Source of the DNA: an uncultured Bacteroidales bacterium
GTDB taxonomy: Bacteria; Bacteroidota; Bacteroidia; Bacteroidales; Lentimicrobiaceae
Reading direction: 5' to 3'
NCBI GenBank assembly: GCA_937864935.1
Contig: CALMDN010000399.1
Span: forward strand, 1 to 5,907
DNA length: 5,907 bases
Of this stretch, positions 1 to 5,907 are shown in pieces; the stretch's first letter is position 1, and each line of letters starts with the position of its first letter. Under the pieces are notes generated by a model. That model had not been told where the DNA came from and searched no databases. It saw only the letters and a list, made by a program, of their open reading frames with translations. The position numbers were made by a program, and so were the translations under genes.

Positions 1-273
1 GGGGCAGATGCTGTGGAAATCACCAGGAACAATCCTGAGTTAGACCTTATACTGATGGATATCCGTCTTCCTGGCATGACCGGTCTTGAAGCCACCCGGC
101 AGATAAGACAATTCAACAAAGAGGTGATTATCATTGCACAGACGGCTTACGGACTGGCCGGTGACCGGGAAAAAGCGACAGAAAGCGGGTGCAACGATTA
201 CATTGCAAAGCCGATTGTGATGCCCGAGCTGCTTGCTATGCTCCGAAAGCACCTGAGTGCAAAAGATGATTAG
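1..273 (+). CDS. Response regulator receiver domain, C-terminal part (5' end outside window)
   Basis: This is the last 90 codons of a protein that begins before the window; the frame is open from base 1, so the GTG at base 13 should not be taken as the start. What is visible is most of a CheY-like receiver. The phospho-accepting Asp is residue 20 of the visible part, in LILMDIRLPGMTG. The switch Thr is residue 48, in AQTAY, and the conserved Lys is residue 70, in IAKP. The acidic pair and first helix of the fold are missing to the left. The chain stops about 14 residues after the KP motif, so no DNA-binding or enzymatic output follows the receiver. It is therefore either the C-terminal receiver of a hybrid histidine kinase or a stand-alone CheY-like regulator. 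I favour a hybrid kinase because it closely resembles the receiver that ends the large kinase at 1487-5296. The receiver identity is secure; the full protein's architecture is not visible. It is convergent with the lipoprotein gene, with 160 bases between the stop codons. Confidence 0.93.
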   Translation, partial: GADAVEITRNNPELDLILMDIRLPGMTGLEATRQIRQFNKEVIIIAQTAYGLAGDREKATESGCNDYIAKPIVMPELLAMLRKHLSAKDD

Positions 274-301
274 GAATTAATGATTCTATGCCGGTTGTTT
301 A

Positions 302-350
302 AGGGCGTATTTCTTCATTCTGATTGCGATCGCAACAAAAGAATATCCCT
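302..350. terminator. Imperfect inverted repeat around a 12-bp palindrome; possible bidirectional terminator
   Basis: The centre is the perfect palindrome TTGCGATCGCAA (324-335). Flanking arms continue outward with interruptions: TTCTT (311-315) with AAGAA (339-343), TA (308-309) with TA (344-345), and AGGG (302-305) with CCCT (347-350). As RNA this could fold into a long interrupted stem with a GATC loop on either strand. It lies between two convergent genes, where a shared terminator is expected. There is no clean T run after either arm, so it is not a textbook intrinsic terminator, and a protein-binding palindrome is an alternative. Confidence 0.3.
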
Positions 351-412
351 TTGGAAAGAATTTCAATTTCCATCCTGAACCAAACGACAATGAAACCTGA
401 ATAGGAGTATCA

Positions 413-431
413 GCCTGTGTTTTTCCCAGGC
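413..431 (-). other. Small stem-loop just after the lipoprotein stop codon
   Basis: GCCTG (413-417) and CAGGC (427-431) can pair across a 9-base loop. On the minus strand the stem begins two bases after the TAA stop of the lipoprotein gene. It could protect the 3' end of the message or contribute to termination. The stem is only five pairs and no T run follows it, so chance is a reasonable explanation. Confidence 0.22.
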
Positions 432-433
432 AT

Positions 434-1252
434 TTAAGGACAAATTACATCCATCAGGTTTTCGTCCCAGCAATGCCATTGCTGATCACCAAAGTGCAGG
501 AGGTCTTTTACCCGGCCGTTGTAAAGCGTGGAACTCCATTCGATGTTGGTATTGTTGCCTGTTGAATTGATATAAATGTTGTAGAACCGGTCGAGCGAAG
601 TGAGGGCCGTTCCATACCAGATGCTGGATCCGTTTTCGGGATCACCTGTTTTGATGTTGGTGTAACGGATGTCGGCTGTACCGTCGGGGAAATGGTTCCA
701 GTCGATGCGGAGCAGGTCAACCGGATTTTGCGGGCTTTCGGCAAGAATCCAGTATCCGCCGCTGAGGTCGAGGGCTGAACTGCCGTGATACCACAGGAAG
801 TCGGTATAGGCTCCGGCTTTGGTAATCCTCATGGCCCAGTTTACCTGAGCTCCCTCAATGGCGCCGGTCAGTTCAGCCTCATACACGGCAAAGCCGGAAT
901 TGAAATTGTACGACCATGTCCAGTTGTTCTCATCGGGGTGGTACACTGCCTCGTGGTTGAATGCTTCCACATAGGAAGCTACGGGAACAGCAAGTCCTAC
1001 GGTGATGATGGTATTCCAGACGGCAACATTCAGGCAGGAGAACCCCCAGTTCGTATAGGTGTCGGCACTGACCGCTGATTTTAATGTATCCCCGGCATCG
1101 GAAAAGTTACCGAAGTCCATAACAAAGGCAGACGGAGGTGGAACCGCCGGTGCGGTTTTGTCATCGTTGTCTTTTCTGCAGCCGGTTGTTGTTACCAGCA
1201 AAAGTACCAGAAGGGTCAGAATAGCCCTGAAATTGATTTTTGGGTTTTTCAT
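434..1252 (-). CDS. Putative lipoprotein of unknown function, 272 aa
   Basis: I do not recognise the family. The N-terminus is a typical lipoprotein signal: a basic start (MKNPKINFR), a hydrophobic stretch at about residues 10-21 (AILTLLVLLLVT), then a lipobox TTGC with the acylated Cys at residue 25. The residues after the Cys are charged (RKDNDDK) and followed by a Pro-rich linker (PAVPPP, 35-40), as in many Bacteroidota envelope lipoproteins. An acidic stretch here resembles the signal that sends lipoproteins to the cell surface in some members of the phylum, so outer-surface display is possible. From about residue 42 the protein is rich in Trp, Tyr, Asn, Gly and Ser with short alternating hydrophobic stretches, suggesting a beta-rich secreted domain. 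No catalytic motif, TonB-related feature or repeat is evident. Cys73, Cys261 and Cys271 are the only Cys residues in the mature part after the acylated one. The ATG at 1252 is the first in frame after an upstream TGA; no Shine-Dalgarno is present, but the leader is A-rich. It lies 234 bases downstream of the kinase on the same strand. Confidence 0.85.
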   Translation of the reverse strand: MKNPKINFRAILTLLVLLLVTTTGCRKDNDDKTAPAVPPPSAFVMDFGNFSDAGDTLKSAVSADTYTNWGFSCLNVAVWNTIITVGLAVPVASYVEAFNHEAVYHPDENNWTWSYNFNSGFAVYEAELTGAIEGAQVNWAMRITKAGAYTDFLWYHGSSALDLSGGYWILAESPQNPVDLLRIDWNHFPDGTADIRYTNIKTGDPENGSSIWYGTALTSLDRFYNIYINSTGNNTNIEWSSTLYNGRVKDLLHFGDQQWHCWDENLMDVICP

Positions 1253-1444
1253 CGGCGTTTCGGTTTGTTTTGTTAATAACGTGAACAGGGCTCATTTATT
1301 GAATCCGAATGATTTACGACCAAATATGATCAATCAGGATTCATCCCGGAGGCACCTTATTTATCCCGAAATCCTGAAAAGGTTACAGGAGTTTCTGCCG
1401 ACTGGTTGCGATACATTTCAGTTCTGTTCCCATTTGTTTTTTCG

Positions 1445-1463
1445 CAAGGCGGATTATGCCTTG
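1445..1463 (-). terminator. Stem-loop 23 bases after the kinase stop; possible terminator
   Basis: CAAGGC (1445-1450) and GCCTTG (1458-1463) form a perfect six-pair stem with a seven-base loop. On the minus strand it starts 23 bases after the kinase TGA, the usual place for a transcript end. The sequence that follows on that strand is A-rich (CGAAAAAAC) rather than T-rich, so it lacks the U tract of an intrinsic terminator. It may instead be a 3'-end stabilising hairpin, or chance. The rest of the gap 1253-1486 shows no gene. Confidence 0.33.
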
Positions 1464-1486
1464 AGTAACATGAAACGACTGGTATT

Positions 1487-4400
1487 TCAGCTGCCCCTGC
1501 GGTTGAGGTTTCGTTTAATGAGATCCATTATTCTGGAAGCATCAAAGGGTTTTGAGATGTAGTCATCAAAGCCTGATTCCAGGGCCTTTCTTCGTTCTCC
1601 TTCGAGGGCATAAGCCGTCTGTGCGACAATCACCACATCTGTGTTAAACTCTCTGATTCTGCGGGTAGCTTCGTATCCGTCCATTTCCGGCATCTTGATG
1701 TCCATGAGCACGAAACTGATGCTCTGGTCATGCAGGCACAGTTCTACTGCTTCGTTACCGTTGCCTGCTCTGATAACCGACCGGCATAGTGGTGTGAAGA
1801 TTTTCTGCAGCAATCTGAAGCTGATTTCATCGTCTTCGGCCACCAGCACCGTGCCGTTGAGCAGCAGGTTTTGCTCCGTGCTCTCCTTATCGGTACTTTT
1901 TTGCGTGTTCAGCGGTTCTGCAGCCTTCCAGGGTATGGTGAAACGGAAGGTTGATCCGGCTCTTTCCATCGATTCAACCCGGATGTTGCCGCCGAGCATT
2001 TCTACATAGGCCTTGGAGATCGACAGTCCAAGTCCGGAACCTTCATAAGGGCGGGTAATGTTGAGATCAGCCTGCACAAAGCGTTCAAAAATGGCTTCAA
2101 TCCGGTCGGCCGGGATTCCGATTCCGGTATCGCTGACATAAAATTCAAGCATACCGCCCCGGGCTTTGTACCCGAAATTAATTGTGCCTCTTTGTGTAAA
2201 TTTTACTGCATTGCGGATCAGGTTGATCAGAATGCTGTCGAGTTTGTTCTTGTCGGTGATCACCATGGCCCTGTCGTCGGGCAGGGGGGTAGTACACGAC
2301 AATTGCACCCCTTTCTGGGCCGCTTGCAGTTCAAAGAAGTTGTACAGGAAGCGCAGCATTTCATTGATGTTGGCTTGCGCTTCAACCACAGCCACTGCGC
2401 CGGTCTCAATGCTCGAAATCTCTATCAGGTCGTTGATGGTGTTCAGCATACGGTCGCCGCTCTGGCGGATGATTTCAATGTATTCAGCCCTGTCGGACTC
2501 GGTGATGTCCGGGGTTCCGAGCAATTCGGCAAAGCCCAGGATTCCATTCATAGGGGTGCGGATTTCATGACTCATGTTGGTAAGAAAGGCCGATTTCAGG
2601 CGCTCGCTCTCCTCGGCTTTTTCCTTGGCCCTGAGCAGTCTTTCCTCGGTAAGTTTTCGCTCATGAATATCACGGAAGTTGATGCTGATGCCTTCAAGGT
2701 CAGGCACATTCAGCAGGTTGCTGAAAGTGCTTTCAATCCAGATCCATTCCCCGTTTTTATGTCGGAAACGGTATTCGAGGGTTGGAATATAAGCCGGATT
2801 TTCCAGCAATTTTGAGATTTCAGTCAAAATAACCGGCAGGTCTGCCGGATGAGTCAATTCATTGGCATCAGAGACCGGCATATCCTCTTCTGTATACCCG
2901 AAGATTCGTTTTATTGAGGGGCTGGCATATTTGAACCGTCCGTTAATGTCGATCAGTACAATGCCATCGGGGGCGTTTTCAATCAATGAACGGTATCTTT
3001 TCTCGGTACGCAGTATTTTTTCTTCCGATTGTTTACGTTCGGTGATGTTGCGGATAACTGCTGTTATTTCTTCATGCCCGCTGGGAACCATGCGTGCTTC
3101 AAAGTCCTGGATCCCCATGCCGGGAATCTCCATTTGATATTCAAAGGTATTCAATTGAAGACCTGATAAAGTTTTTTCGATTTCGCGATCAATCAGTTCT
3201 GCTATATGAATGGGCAAAATTTCTTTGTTGGTTTTACCGATCAGCGGATTGGTCTGATCATAGAGGTCTGTTTTTTCAGCCTGATAGTCAAGAATCCGGC
3301 CTTCGCGATTTACCCTGAACATAAGGTCAGGGATGGCACTCAGCATCGCCTGGGCCCTGGTTTCACTCTGGCGGAGTTTCTCGGCTGCCAGCTTGCGGTC
3401 GGTGATGTCGGCGACAAATCCGTGCCAGGTAGTGCTTCCATCAGCTTCTTTAACTGGCATTGAGTGACCTCCGATCCAGACTTCTCCTTTCACAGGATGC
3501 TGGTAACGGAATTCATCCTGCCACATCTCCAGGGTTTCGGCTGAAAGGTTAATCGACTCTACAACATGACCGATGTCTTCGGGATGAATTTTTGAAAGAA
3601 CCGGAGACATGTCATCTTTAATGGTCATAGGATCAATGCCATAGATATCGAAAGCTGCATGACTGGCATAAGGCATACTGGTGGTACCGTCAGGGTTTTG
3701 GTGAAACGAACAGATGATGCCAGGGGCAGAAGCGGTAATTTTATCAAACAATTCTTTCTGAATTCTCAGATTTTCCTCTGCATTCACCCTTGCTGTGATG
3801 TCGTTGTAGGTGATGATAACACCAAACTGTCCCATCGGATCGGGTGCCGCGGTAACATTGATCCAGGTGATGCTTTGGTCGGGTTTAATAACACCCATTT
3901 CAACATTCTCTACCCGATGTTTCGTTTTCAGTGCTTTGACACTTGCAAATTCCTCTGACGGCATGGGAGTACCGTCGGGACGGATTATTTTCCATTCCTT
4001 TCCGGCAATGGAACGCGATAGGTGTTCTTCTTTCGGAATCCCCAGCAATTCTTCAGCCTGTGAATTGACTTCGAGGATATTGCCTTCCTTGTCGGTTACA
4101 GATATTCCCAGTGGAAAGTTTTCAAAAAGCAATTTGTATTTCGAGTAAGCATAGTTTCTGGCTTCCTCTGCTTTTTTTCTTTCTGTCAGATCGGTTATAA
4201 AAGCATAGTAGTGTGAGATGTTTCCGTGATCATTGAATACCGGATGAACCACCAGTTCCACCGGAATCCGGTCACCCGCCTTGTGAATGTACTCCTTTTC
4301 GTAAGTTATAGATTCCCCGGTGGTGGCAATCGCTGCCAGATATTTATCTTCCGTTTCCAGCCATTCAGGGGGCGTGAGAACTTCATTCCACCTCATGTTA

Positions 4401-5296
4401 CTGAGTTCCTCACCGGTATAGCCTGTGAGTTTCTCAAATGCCAGGTTATGCAAACCCAGCCGCCCGTCGGGATACCCGACACTGATGGCCACCGAGGCAT
4501 TGCGTAACAGGTTGCCGAGAAACTGTTCCCTGTCGAGGCTTTTGCGCAGGTTTTCATCTGCTTGTTTGCGCCCTGTGATATCTGATGAAAGAATAAACAA
4601 TCCCTCTGTTGAAGGTTGTATGCTCAGCTCAAACCAGGCTTCGTTGCCATCGGGATAAACGAAGTGGTTTTCAAACCGCTCTGGTATGCGTGTCTTCATA
4701 CAGCGGGAAAGGGCGACGAAAAGGGATGTATTTTCAATGCCCGGGTAGGCTTCCATCATGGTCATGCCAATCAGTTCCCCGGTGGAGCGATGGCCGTGAC
4801 CGGCAGCAGCCTTGTTCAGGTATTTGTATCGCCAGTCGTAACCGATAATCTGGCAGCCTTCGAGCATCGAATCAAGTACACTTCCGAAATGAGATTCACT
4901 TTCTGTTAGCCTGATTTCTGCCTTTCGGAACAACAATACTGCTCCATCAGGGTTCTTTCCTGGAAATGCCAGGGCGGATGCAGTCCCCGAATATGCTGTA
5001 GTGGATTCTCCGTGTGCATGTAAAATCATCCCAGTGCTTTCCCAGTTGAAAGATCCCCGGCTGATGGCATGAGAAGCTGCTTTTTCAACAATCTCGCCTG
5101 AACCTGCGGCAATTCTGCCCAGTACTGTGGAGATGTGTTTACCGGCTGAATCGGCGTTGCTGCACCCGCAGAGGTTTTCTGCCGCAGTGTTCATCAGCAG
5201 GATGCAATCATTCAGATCAATCGTAATCAATGCTTCCTGCAGCGAATGAAGGATGGCATCGGGGAAATGCTCATCCGTTGAAGTAACCCTTTTCAT
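1487..5296 (-). CDS. Soluble hybrid histidine kinase with seven PAS domains and a C-terminal receiver, 1269 aa
   Basis: This is a signalling kinase that autophosphorylates on His and passes the phosphate to its own receiver Asp. Approximate domain order: PAS1 10-125, PAS2 136-245, PAS3 258-375, PAS4 386-505, PAS5 515-635, PAS6 648-755, PAS7 766-882, HisKA 899-965, HATPase 1015-1125, receiver 1148-1265. PAS5 and PAS7 look like the PAS_3 type (HPEDI, HPADL). Six of the seven PAS domains end in a D/N-[IL]-x-x-R linker (such as DITDRK) leading into a short charged helix. The H-box is MSHEIRTPMNG with His910. The N-box is NLIRNAVKFT with Asn1029. The G1 box is DTGIGIP (1056-1062), the F-box is IFERF and the G2 box is GSGLGLS (1086-1092). 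In the receiver, the acidic residues are Glu1154, Asp1155 and Asp1156, the phospho-acceptor is Asp1199, and Thr1227 and Lys1249 complete the site. All catalytic residues are present. No signal peptide or membrane segment is seen, so it should be cytosolic. No HPt or DNA-binding domain follows. The ATG at 5296 is the first in frame after an upstream TGA, without a Shine-Dalgarno. PAS ligands cannot be assigned. Confidence 0.96.
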   Translation of the reverse strand: MKRVTSTDEHFPDAILHSLQEALITIDLNDCILLMNTAAENLCGCSNADSAGKHISTVLGRIAAGSGEIVEKAASHAISRGSFNWESTGMILHAHGESTTAYSGTASALAFPGKNPDGAVLLFRKAEIRLTESESHFGSVLDSMLEGCQIIGYDWRYKYLNKAAAGHGHRSTGELIGMTMMEAYPGIENTSLFVALSRCMKTRIPERFENHFVYPDGNEAWFELSIQPSTEGLFILSSDITGRKQADENLRKSLDREQFLGNLLRNASVAISVGYPDGRLGLHNLAFEKLTGYTGEELSNMRWNEVLTPPEWLETEDKYLAAIATTGESITYEKEYIHKAGDRIPVELVVHPVFNDHGNISHYYAFITDLTERKKAEEARNYAYSKYKLLFENFPLGISVTDKEGNILEVNSQAEELLGIPKEEHLSRSIAGKEWKIIRPDGTPMPSEEFASVKALKTKHRVENVEMGVIKPDQSITWINVTAAPDPMGQFGVIITYNDITARVNAEENLRIQKELFDKITASAPGIICSFHQNPDGTTSMPYASHAAFDIYGIDPMTIKDDMSPVLSKIHPEDIGHVVESINLSAETLEMWQDEFRYQHPVKGEVWIGGHSMPVKEADGSTTWHGFVADITDRKLAAEKLRQSETRAQAMLSAIPDLMFRVNREGRILDYQAEKTDLYDQTNPLIGKTNKEILPIHIAELIDREIEKTLSGLQLNTFEYQMEIPGMGIQDFEARMVPSGHEEITAVIRNITERKQSEEKILRTEKRYRSLIENAPDGIVLIDINGRFKYASPSIKRIFGYTEEDMPVSDANELTHPADLPVILTEISKLLENPAYIPTLEYRFRHKNGEWIWIESTFSNLLNVPDLEGISINFRDIHERKLTEERLLRAKEKAEESERLKSAFLTNMSHEIRTPMNGILGFAELLGTPDITESDRAEYIEIIRQSGDRMLNTINDLIEISSIETGAVAVVEAQANINEMLRFLYNFFELQAAQKGVQLSCTTPLPDDRAMVITDKNKLDSILINLIRNAVKFTQRGTINFGYKARGGMLEFYVSDTGIGIPADRIEAIFERFVQADLNITRPYEGSGLGLSISKAYVEMLGGNIRVESMERAGSTFRFTIPWKAAEPLNTQKSTDKESTEQNLLLNGTVLVAEDDEISFRLLQKIFTPLCRSVIRAGNGNEAVELCLHDQSISFVLMDIKMPEMDGYEATRRIREFNTDVVIVAQTAYALEGERRKALESGFDDYISKPFDASRIMDLIKRNLNRRGS

Positions 5297-5601
5297 ATGG
5301 CCGGGTTTTTGGAATGGAACATGGTGAAGTAAACGACAGAAATTCCAGTGCTGCCGGTCTTTTTGTTTATCGCACCTGAACAGTCATGTAACCTGGAAAA
5401 CAAGCTGTTTTCTTACATTTTTCAATGATAGTGATTTTTTGAGTTATTTCAAAGCAAAAAATGAGGAAATGATTGCAAACTCAGGGATTTCTGATGAAAT
5501 GAATGTTGTTTCCGGAATCCTGTTTGCTCAGGCTTTGTTCTTTCGGTGCAACAAAACAGTGGCATACCTGTTGTTAATCCGGTGATTCTTGCTAATTTTC
5601 T
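5297..5601. other. Divergent intergenic region, no gene seen
   Basis: These 305 bases separate the starts of the kinase (-) and the esterase-like gene (+) and should contain the promoters of both. It is more A+T-rich than the flanking genes, especially from about 5400 to 5470. I see one promoter-like site for the kinase (5423-5453, listed separately), an 8-bp palindrome TTCCGGAA (5510-5517) and a weak hairpin AACAG/CTGTT (5555-5559 with 5568-5572). No RNA gene or riboswitch was recognised. Confidence 0.7.
5423..5453 (-). promoter_or_regulatory. Candidate Bacteroidetes-type promoter for the hybrid kinase
   Basis: Read on the minus strand, TTTG (5453-5450) is followed after exactly 19 bases by TATCATTG (5430-5423). 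The known Bacteroidetes housekeeping promoter has TTTG near -33 and TAnnTTTG near -7, so the -33 box is perfect and the -7 box has one mismatch. Transcription would begin around 5416-5419, leaving a leader of about 120 bases before the ATG at 5296. Short AT-rich motifs do occur by chance, so this is a suggestion from position and spacing. Confidence 0.38.
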
Positions 5602-5907
5602 ATGAAATATTTACCTGCGGTTCTTGCCGTCTGCTTTTTGAATATCCTATCTGCAGGTAAAGCGCAGAGAACCGATACCCTGAGTGTCTGGTCGGCAGCC
5701 CTTCAGGAGCAACGGCGTGTTTATGTGCATCTGCCTGAATTTTTCAGGTATCAGTCTGATTCTGTGAAACTACCGGTGATCTGTATCCTTGACGGGCAGC
5801 ATGAATGGTTCGTGAATCCGGTACTGAGTACTCTCAAGTACCTTCAGTACACGCACGAAATTCCTCAATCCATTGTGGTGGTTGTTCCTCATACCGACAG
5901 GATAAGG
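5602..5907 (+). CDS. Putative exported esterase-like alpha/beta hydrolase, N-terminal part (3' end outside window)
   Basis: The first 102 codons are in the window and the frame is still open at the edge. The N-terminus is a plausible Sec signal peptide: MKY, a hydrophobic core at about residues 4-18, and a likely cleavage after GKA at residue 21, placing the mature protein in the periplasm or outside. The mature part fits the start of the esterase D / enterochelin esterase-like family (Pfam Esterase, PF00756). It has a strand with RRVYVHLPEFF (38-48), then LPVICILDGQHEWF (57-70), which matches the family's 'PVLYLLDG' strand, then a helix and IPQSIVVVVPHTDR (87-100), which matches its 'IVVGI.NTDR' segment. 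The nucleophile elbow (GxSxG) and the rest of the catalytic triad lie beyond the edge, so activity cannot be judged and the substrate is unknown. The ATG is the first possible start because an in-frame TAA sits at 5593-5595. It lacks a Shine-Dalgarno, as is common in Bacteroidota. It is divergent from the kinase. Confidence 0.82.
   Translation, partial: MKYLPAVLAVCFLNILSAGKAQRTDTLSVWSAALQEQRRVYVHLPEFFRYQSDSVKLPVICILDGQHEWFVNPVLSTLKYLQYTHEIPQSIVVVVPHTDRIR

Noticed and set aside
13..15. GTG at base 13 as start codon of the left-edge receiver
   Set aside because: Starting there would remove the first strands and acidic pocket of the receiver fold, and the frame is open through to base 1, so the gene is truncated by the window edge.
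1321..1328. CATATTTG on the minus strand as a -7 box for the lipoprotein gene
   Set aside because: It has one mismatch to TAnnTTTG, and there is no TTG or TTTG at the proper distance upstream, so a single short AT-rich box is not enough.
1059..1562. 167-codon open frame on the + strand spanning the gap between lipoprotein and kinase
   Set aside because: It overlaps both real genes in antisense, including the lipoprotein signal region and the kinase C-terminus, and its translation has no protein-like domain features.
2192..2815. 207-codon open frame on the + strand opposite the kinase's HisKA, HATPase and PAS7 regions
   Set aside because: It lies wholly antisense to strongly conserved kinase domains and its translation shows no recognisable fold or motif. 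Long antisense frames are expected by chance in coding DNA of this composition.
5469..5585. 38-codon open frame starting ATG ATT GCA in the divergent intergenic region
   Set aside because: It is short and has no recognisable features. The AGG upstream is only two bases from the ATG, too close for a working Shine-Dalgarno. It would also occupy the esterase-like gene's expected promoter region.
5571..5600. Promoter-like TTG, 19 bases, TAATTTTC just before the esterase-like gene
   Set aside because: Spacing fits the Bacteroidetes pattern, but transcription would begin at or inside the start codon at 5602. No later Met exists in the visible part, so it would require a leaderless message.

Overview
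The window looks like ordinary chromosomal DNA from a member of the Bacteroidota, probably an environmental Bacteroidales-type organism. That placement is an inference. It rests on a soluble hybrid histidine kinase with many PAS domains, a lipoprotein with a Cys-Arg-Lys-Asp-Asn-Asp-Asp start to its mature part, start codons without Shine-Dalgarno sequences, and one promoter-like site of the Bacteroidetes type (TTTG, 19 bases, TAnnTTTG-like). No mobile element, CRISPR array, tRNA or rRNA was seen.

Layout, left to right. Positions 1-273 (+) hold the end of a receiver domain protein whose beginning lies outside the window. Positions 274-433 are a short convergent gap with two inverted repeats. 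Positions 434-1252 (-) encode an unrecognised 272-residue lipoprotein. A 234-base gap follows, with a stem-loop just after the kinase stop codon. Positions 1487-5296 (-) encode a 1269-residue cytosolic hybrid kinase: seven PAS-type sensor domains, HisKA, HATPase and a C-terminal receiver. Positions 5297-5601 are a divergent intergenic region with a candidate kinase promoter. Positions 5602-5907 (+) hold the start of an exported esterase-like alpha/beta hydrolase that runs off the window.

How the genes may work together. The kinase should sense one or more intracellular signals through its PAS array, phosphorylate itself on His910 and pass phosphate to Asp1199 of its own receiver. No HPt domain or DNA-binding output lies in the window, so the downstream partner is unknown. 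The receiver at the left edge is closely similar to the kinase's own receiver, which suggests two related signalling proteins flanking the lipoprotein gene. The lipoprotein is on the same strand as the kinase and downstream of it, but the gap is wide and nothing in the sequence proves co-transcription or a shared function. I found no clear evidence of a new multi-gene system. The most open item is the unidentified lipoprotein.
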